DNA from: Caulobacter sp. UNC279MFTsu5.1
GTDB taxonomy: Bacteria; Pseudomonadota; Alphaproteobacteria; Caulobacterales; Caulobacteraceae
Assembly (NCBI RefSeq): GCF_900114015.1
Contig: NZ_FORN01000010.1
Coordinates: 62,001 to 126,000 of the forward strand
Direction of reading: 5' to 3'
DNA: 64,000 nt
This document shows positions 61,530 to 64,000 of this stretch, piece after piece. The position numbers and the translations under genes were made by a program. Within the stretch, counting starts at the first letter, position 1. Every line of letters starts with the position of its first letter. Under the pieces are notes generated by a model. It worked only from the letters and a program-made list of their open reading frames with translations. It did no database searches and was not told where the DNA came from.

Positions 61530-64000
61530 TCAGTGGCAGCCGGTTCCGGCGATCAGCTCGACCTCGGCCACCTGGACGGCCTTGCCGGCAGTCAGCTCCA
61601 GGCGATAGCGGGCATAGGCCCCGGCCTTCAAGGCGAAAGTCCTGGTGGCGTGCCGATGGTCGAAGCGCTCGCCGCGTCGTTCGTCCAGCTTCACCCAGCG
61701 CCGGCCATCGAAGCCGCTGAACCGCCAGGCGGTCGGATCGGCCTCGTTCGCGCCGACGCTGACCGTATAGGCCTTCAGGCAGGTCGCCGCCGGAGGGGTG
61801 AACACCGCCGACTGGCCGGCCGAGGCGGTCCAGACCGTCGAGGTCTTGCCGTCGGTCAGGGCCGGAACACCGGCTTCGGCGGTCAGCACCGCGCCGTCAT
61901 AGGTCCACAGGCCGGGCTTGTCGCTCATGCTAAAATGCAGCACGCCACCAGCCAGCAGTTGAGCCTGAGAGATGAAGGGGCCCGACAACGGCCTTCCATT
62001 CAGGCTGGCGGCGGCGATGTACGGATGATCCGTTCCGGCGTTGTCGGCGAGGATCTCCAGAGCCTTGCCGCCTTCCAGATGGATCACGCTGCGCGCGTGA
62101 CGCGGCCCGTGCAGGTAGAACAGGTCGCTTCCCAGCTTCGGAAACAGGCCCAGGCGGTTGAACACGTAGTTGGAGCTCATCGCCCCGGCGTCCTCGTCGC
62201 CGGGATAGGCCGTGTCGGTGAAGTGCTCGAACACCTGGCCCGCCCAGTAGGACGACCGGTCGGCGCGGCCCAGGGCGTGGAACAACCAGGGCGTGGCGAA
62301 GGACGGCTCGTTGGTGATGTCGATCAGGCCGGCGTCCAGGGCATGGTTCAGGCGCTCGTTGAAGCGCACCCGGCCGCCCATGGCCTCGATCAGGCCCGGC
62401 AGGTCGTGCAGCACGCCGTAGGAGTAGATCCAGGCCGTGCCCTCGTAGTAACCGACATTGTTGTGGACCTTGCCGTCCCAGCCGAGCTTGGGGTCGATGT
62501 CCTGGAACTTGCCGTCCGGATAGCGCGGCATCAGGAAACCCTTGAAACCGTCGCTCTGGGTCTCCGGATTCCAGATTTTGCGCCAGTTCTGGGAACGCCT
62601 GGTCAGGGCCTCGGCCTCCTCGGCATGGCCGGCCTTGGCGGCGACCTGGGCGGCAAAGTAGTCGTTGAGGGCGAAACCCAGGGTCGAGGATCCCGACTTG
62701 GCGCGCTGGTTGTTCGGTTCCGGGCTAAGGTCCCCGACGCCGAACCAGCCGCTTTCCAGATAACGCGGGCGGCGGCGTTCGAAGGCGTTGAAGTGGGTCA
62801 CGCGCCAGGCGTCGTTCCAGTTCACGCCCCCGGCGCCGCGCAGGGCCGCCTCGCCCAACACGTTGTCGACCTCGTCCCCGCCCTGGCCGACGTGATAGTT
62901 CTGGCCGCCGATGATGGCGGTGTCGGCGGCGCCGAACTTGTCGAAGGTGTGGATCAGCGAATTGAGGTTCGCCGCGTAGTCGCTGGGCCGCAGCACCGAC
63001 ATCAGCGGAAACAGGGTCCGATAGGTGTCCCACAGAGTGTAGTGGTCGTCCCAATTGGGACGAGAAAGATCCTTGGCGGGCTGGTCCAGCGACCGATCCC
63101 GCGGATGGGTCGAGGCGTGGTAGAGCGCCGTGTAGAACCGCTGGGTCTGGGCCTCCGAAAGTCCCGATATCTCGATCTCGCCCAACCGGTCGTTCCAGGC
63201 GGCCTGGCTCTCTCGGCGCACGCGGTCGAAATCCCAGTCTGGGATCTCGTGATCCAGCAGCGCCTCGGCCATCTCGGCGCTGGTGAAGGACACCGCGATC
63301 TTGACCAGCAGCGGCTTGTCGGGGGTCGTCTTGAAGGTTTGCCAGGCCCCCAGCCGCTCGTCCGGGCCTGTCCGGCCCTCGGTGGCGCCGGCCTTGCGGT
63401 CCTGTTTGTCGAAGACGCCCCAGGCGGTGGGCTTCTGGTCGAACCTGGCGACGAACCAGATGTCGATCAGGGCCGGGTTCCAATAGCCCTTGGCCCTGAC
63501 GCGGCCGACGATCTTGCCTTCGGCGGGGAACAGCTTCACGTCGGCCTGGTCCGAGGCGACCAGCCCGCCGACCTTGCGCGTCACGTCGAAGACCAGCTGG
63601 GCTTGGTCCGTGTTCGGATAGGTCAGGCGGTAGATCGCCGCATAGTGCGCCGGGGTGACCTCGATGCGGGTATCGTAGCGCACCAGGCGGACGGAATAGG
63701 CGTCGGCGGCCAGGACCTCGTCGGCCTTGGGCGACAGGTGGGCGGCCTCGTCGAACTGGGCCGGCCCGACCTGGGGCGACAGCAGGAACGTGCCATAGGT
63801 GGTGACGCCGCCCGAGCCCTGCGAATGCAGCTGGGCGAAGCCGCTGATCGGTTCGGCGGCGTTATAGCCGGCGTTGCTGGGGTTCGGAGTCTCGGGCGAG
63901 GGATGGATCGAGCCGTTGGGCCGCGTCGGCCCGGGAATGGTGTCGCCTTCGTTGTCGTTGCCGAGGCCCACATTCAGCGCGGGAAGCGTGTAGAGCGACC
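61530..64000 (-). CDS. GH92-family alpha-mannosidase with C-terminal carbohydrate-binding-like domain, 5' end cut
   Basis: At least 823 codons; the signal peptide and start lie beyond the window, because the frame continues to the edge with coherent family sequence (SLYTLPALNVGLGNDNEGDT). GH92 features are NGSIHPSPETP, FAQLHSQGSGG, FYTALYHASTHPRD, HYTLWDTYRTLFPLM, GGQNYHVGQGGDEVDN and GDEDAGAMSSNYVFNRLGLFP. Beyond the usual GH92 core, the last ~130 residues (from about LTDGKTSTVWTA) resemble a discoidin (F5/8 type C) domain, with DPTAWRFSGFDG and a final VAEVELIAGTGC, which may bind galactose or mannose residues. It differs markedly from the GH92 at 55360, so the two probably act on different linkages. 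It precedes the phosphatase and GH115 genes in one likely transcript. Confidence 0.92.
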   Translation of the reverse strand, partial: SLYTLPALNVGLGNDNEGDTIPGPTRPNGSIHPSPETPNPSNAGYNAAEPISGFAQLHSQGSGGVTTYGTFLLSPQVGPAQFDEAAHLSPKADEVLAADAYSVRLVRYDTRIEVTPAHYAAIYRLTYPNTDQAQLVFDVTRKVGGLVASDQADVKLFPAEGKIVGRVRAKGYWNPALIDIWFVARFDQKPTAWGVFDKQDRKAGATEGRTGPDERLGAWQTFKTTPDKPLLVKIAVSFTSAEMAEALLDHEIPDWDFDRVRRESQAAWNDRLGEIEISGLSEAQTQRFYTALYHASTHPRDRSLDQPAKDLSRPNWDDHYTLWDTYRTLFPLMSVLRPSDYAANLNSLIHTFDKFGAADTAIIGGQNYHVGQGGDEVDNVLGEAALRGAGGVNWNDAWRVTHFNAFERRRPRYLESGWFGVGDLSPEPNNQRAKSGSSTLGFALNDYFAAQVAAKAGHAEEAEALTRRSQNWRKIWNPETQSDGFKGFLMPRYPDGKFQDIDPKLGWDGKVHNNVGYYEGTAWIYSYGVLHDLPGLIEAMGGRVRFNERLNHALDAGLIDITNEPSFATPWLFHALGRADRSSYWAGQVFEHFTDTAYPGDEDAGAMSSNYVFNRLGLFPKLGSDLFYLHGPRHARSVIHLEGGKALEILADNAGTDHPYIAAASLNGRPLSGPFISQAQLLAGGVLHFSMSDKPGLWTYDGAVLTAEAGVPALTDGKTSTVWTASAGQSAVFTPPAATCLKAYTVSVGANEADPTAWRFSGFDGRRWVKLDERRGERFDHRHATRTFALKAGAYARYRLELTAGKAVQVAEVELIAGTGCH

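Overview
The window is high-GC, gene-dense DNA with alphaproteobacterial gene content. The TonB-dependent receptors (five, one cut by the edge), the iolCDEB/mmsA/iolR/idhA plus ibpA-iatA-iatP inositol cluster, the HWE kinase and the frequent TTG/GTG starts all point to Caulobacter or a close relative (Caulobacterales). That placement is inferred from gene content; no 16S gene is present. I see no tRNA or rRNA gene, insertion sequence, CRISPR array or prophage.

Layout. (1) 1-7.7 kb: a cut TonB receptor, a TauD-type dioxygenase and two NtaA/SnaA-type flavin monooxygenases, with katG between the monooxygenases. This looks like an organosulfur or xenobiotic scavenging set with its own peroxide defence. 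(2) 7.7-24 kb: a plant-polysaccharide locus with a GH43 enzyme, a TonB receptor, two tandem ~1,000-residue double beta-helix/beta-propeller proteins, gluconokinase, GntR and LacI regulators, a small LuxR-type protein and an ACS-family MFS transporter. An identical 14-bp palindromic core lies upstream of the receptor and of the beta-helix pair. (3) 24-32 kb: signalling genes, namely a three-PAS HWE kinase, an orphan ParA, a PilZ protein, and a YfiR / CHASE8-hybrid-kinase / TonB-receptor module. (4) 32-35.6 kb: kynA-kynU and an FAD/NAD(P)-binding protein. (5) 35.6-64 kb: an inositol-centred locus. On the minus strand run iolC-iolD-iolE-iolB-mmsA, followed by TonB receptor, GH89 alpha-N-acetylglucosaminidase and HGSNAT-like acetyltransferase. 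On the plus strand run idhA and then ibpA-iatA-iatP-GH92. A further minus-strand run holds GH92 (cut by the edge), AppA-like histidine acid phosphatase and GH115 alpha-glucuronidase. Copies of a GGAA-N6-TTCC operator lie upstream of iolC, iolR/idhA and ibpA, and iolR itself is present.

How the genes fit together. The last region holds enzymes able in principle to remove alpha-GlcNAc (after N-acetylating free GlcN), alpha-mannose, alpha-GlcA and phosphate, plus an inositol importer and the whole pathway from myo-inositol to central metabolism except for a dedicated IolJ aldolase. The set matches, step by step, the headgroup of plant glycosyl-inositol-phosphoceramides (GlcN(Ac)/Man-GlcA-inositol-phosphate). 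I propose, as an inference only, that this is a locus for eating inositol-phosphate glycans. Phytate plus unrelated hemicellulose side chains is the simpler alternative.
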